From Leptospiraceae bacterium (GTDB lineage: Bacteria; Spirochaetota; Leptospiria; Turneriellales; Turneriellaceae), in assembly GCA_016788945.1 (NCBI GenBank), contig JAEUSA010000367.1:1-13868 (forward strand): a stretch of 13,868 bases of DNA, given 5' to 3'. Both the position numbers and the translations under genes were made by a program. The notes below the pieces were generated by a model. It saw only the letters and a list, made by a program, of their open reading frames with translations, did no database searches and was not told the DNA's origin. Shown one piece after another: positions 12,555 through 13,868 of this stretch; the stretch's first letter is position 1, and every line of letters begins with the position of its first letter.

Positions 12555-13868
12555 TCACAATCTTGCGCCGAGTTCTGCACCTTCGGCGATGGCTCGTTTT
12601 GCGTCGAGCTCCCCCGCTTCTTTGGCGCCGCCGATGATGTGCACAGTTATGCCGGCTTTGGTCAAATCTGCTTCCAGCTCACGCTGCGGCTCTTGTCCGG
12701 CACAGACGACGATGTTGTCGCAGGGCAGAACTTTCGTTTCACCCTTCAAGCCATAGTGAAGCCCTTGATCGTCGATCTTCTCGTAAGTGACATTGGAAAA
12801 CTGTGCGACGCCGCGTTCTTCCAGCGTGATCTTGTGCACCCAACCGGTGGTCTTGCCCAGCGTATTGCCGAATTTGCCTTTGCTGCGCTTGAACATGGTT
12901 ACCGAACGGGGTGACTTGCGGTGCTCGGCCGATTTTTCGGTAAGACCTGCGCGCGTTGCGACGTTGAGGTCGAAGCCCCATTCTTTGGCAAACTCTTCGG
13001 GTTTAGCCCAGGTTTCATGGCCCGCGTCGGTGAGATAAAGCGCAGTGTCATAACCAATGCCGCCGCCGCCAACGATTGCCACACTTTTGCCGACAGGTTT
13101 ATGGTCGCGCAATACGTCGAGATAACTCAGTACCTTCGGCGAATCGGCACCGGGAATGCCGAGTTTTCGCGGCACAATGCCTGTTGCCAGAATCACGTCA
13201 TCATATTTCTCAGCGATGAGATCCGCAGCGCTCACTTTTTTGCCGAGACGCTGGGTGACTCCCGTCTCTGCCAGCATATTGCCAAAATAGCGTATCGTCT
13301 CTTCGAATTCACGTTTCGACGGTATTTGTTTGGCAATATTGAGCTGCCCGCCGATTTTGTCGGCGGCGTCGTAAAGGGTCACTTTATGACCGCGGCCCGC
13401 GAGCACGGTGGCAACCGAGAGCCCCGCCGGGCCTGCCCCCACGACCGCGATGCGCCGCGCCGATTTTGTCGGTACATAATTGAGATTGGTTTCATTGCAC
13501 GCGCGCGGATTCACAAGGCAGCTGGTGAGTTTTCCGCCGAAAGTATGGTCGAGGCAGGCCTGATTGCAGGCGATGCAAGTATTGATTAGATGGGCTTTCC
13601 CAGCGCGCGCTTTGGCGACAAAATCCGCGTCGGCCAAGAACGGCCGGGCCATAGAAACGAGGTCGGCTTTGCCCGAAGCAATAATCTCTTCAGCGAGTTC
13701 GGGAGTGTTGATGCGGTTAGAAGTCACAACCGGCAGCGCAACTTCTTTTTTAAGCTTCGCCGTGACGTGCGAGAAAATGCCGCGTGGCACGACCATCGCG
13801 ATGGTCGGAATGCGCGCCTCGTGCCAGCCGATTCCGGTATTGATAATTGTCGCCCCGGCCTTCTCGAT
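12555..13868 (-). CDS. fadH: 2,4-dienoyl-CoA reductase FadH (5' end beyond the window)
   Basis: This is the C-terminal 437 residues of an FMN/FAD/4Fe-4S enzyme that reduces 2,4-dienoyl-CoA with NADPH in the beta-oxidation of polyunsaturated fatty acids. The frame runs through the window edge, and the encoded NTGIGWHEARIPT (fragment residues 11-23) matches E. coli FadH around catalytic His252. The 4Fe-4S cysteines follow as C-x2-C-x3-C-x11-C (fragment 98, 101, 105, 117). Then come the FAD-binding GAGPAG (144-149), NIAKQIPSK, VLSYLDVLRD, the NADP-binding GGGGIG region, LGKTTGWVHK and CAGQEP. By alignment about 236 N-terminal residues (most of the FMN TIM barrel) are missing to the right; the gene is cut by the window, not broken. 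The ATG at 13796 is internal (an in-barrel Met) and not the start. Confidence 0.97.
   Translation of the reverse strand: MEKAGATIINTGIGWHEARIPTIAMVVPRGIFSHVTAKLKKEVALPVVTSNRINTPELAEEIIASGKADLVSMARPFLADADFVAKARAGKAHLINTCIACNQACLDHTFGGKLTSCLVNPRACNETNLNYVPTKSARRIAVVGAGPAGLSVATVLAGRGHKVTLYDAADKIGGQLNIAKQIPSKREFEETIRYFGNMLAETGVTQRLGKKVSAADLIAEKYDDVILATGIVPRKLGIPGADSPKVLSYLDVLRDHKPVGKSVAIVGGGGIGYDTALYLTDAGHETWAKPEEFAKEWGFDLNVATRAGLTEKSAEHRKSPRSVTMFKRSKGKFGNTLGKTTGWVHKITLEERGVAQFSNVTYEKIDDQGLHYGLKGETKVLPCDNIVVCAGQEPQRELEADLTKAGITVHIIGGAKEAGELDAKRAIAEGAELGARL

Noticed and set aside
12555..13796. A complete 413-aa reductase starting at 13796
   Set aside because: The frame continues to the window edge and encodes the FadH segment around the catalytic His, so the Met at 13796 is internal and the gene is simply cut by the window.

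Overview
The window is a gene-dense stretch of a diderm bacterial chromosome. By eye it is moderately GC-rich (mid-50s percent; not computed). It shows no mobile element, CRISPR array, tRNA or rRNA. TatC, a lipobox protein, an outer-membrane barrel and c-di-AMP genes together, along with protein style, suggest a Leptospirales-type spirochaete such as Turneriella or Leptonema. That assignment is recalled family knowledge and not proven by the sequence.

Layout: a small conserved membrane protein lies on the + strand at the left edge (93-323). Everything else is on the - strand, read from the right edge leftwards. In transcription order: fadH (2,4-dienoyl-CoA reductase, cut by the right edge); a 118-aa unknown protein; a small lipoprotein with a FlgD/type IX C-terminal-like Ig fold; a PorV/FadL-like outer-membrane barrel; folP; cdaA; cdaR (YbbR); pdxJ; a long UbiD-family decarboxylase; a 54-aa unknown protein; a NUDIX hydrolase; engB; a nitronate monooxygenase-like flavoprotein; tatC; and a membrane-anchored sulfatase-superfamily protein that converges on the small + strand gene.

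The junctions are very tight. Stops and starts share bases or abut at lipoprotein/barrel (TAATG), barrel/folP (11-nt overlap), folP/cdaA (ATGA), cdaA/cdaR (16-nt overlap), cdaR/pdxJ (TAGTG), pdxJ/ubiD-like (TGATG), 54-aa/NUDIX (TGATG), NUDIX/engB (TGAATG, no gap) and NMO/tatC (TGATG). The larger gaps are 121 nt (tatC to sulfatase), 84-85 nt (engB to NMO), 78 nt (ubiD-like to 54-aa ORF) and 66 nt (fadH to the 118-aa gene). No gene-free stretch exceeds 300 bases, and I found no convincing rho-independent terminator.

Functional units: (i) folP-cdaA-cdaR-pdxJ links folate synthesis, cyclic-di-AMP signalling with its YbbR regulator, and vitamin B6 synthesis. (ii) Directly upstream, an envelope pair of lipoprotein and outer-membrane barrel looks like a matched secretion or surface unit. 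(iii) The rest are housekeeping or envelope genes: ribosome assembly GTPase, Tat translocase, nucleotide clean-up and a sulfatase-like enzyme. Two short ORFs not obvious to routine annotation, a 54-aa gene and a 26-aa leader-like ORF with a near-perfect Shine-Dalgarno, are the least explained coding signals.
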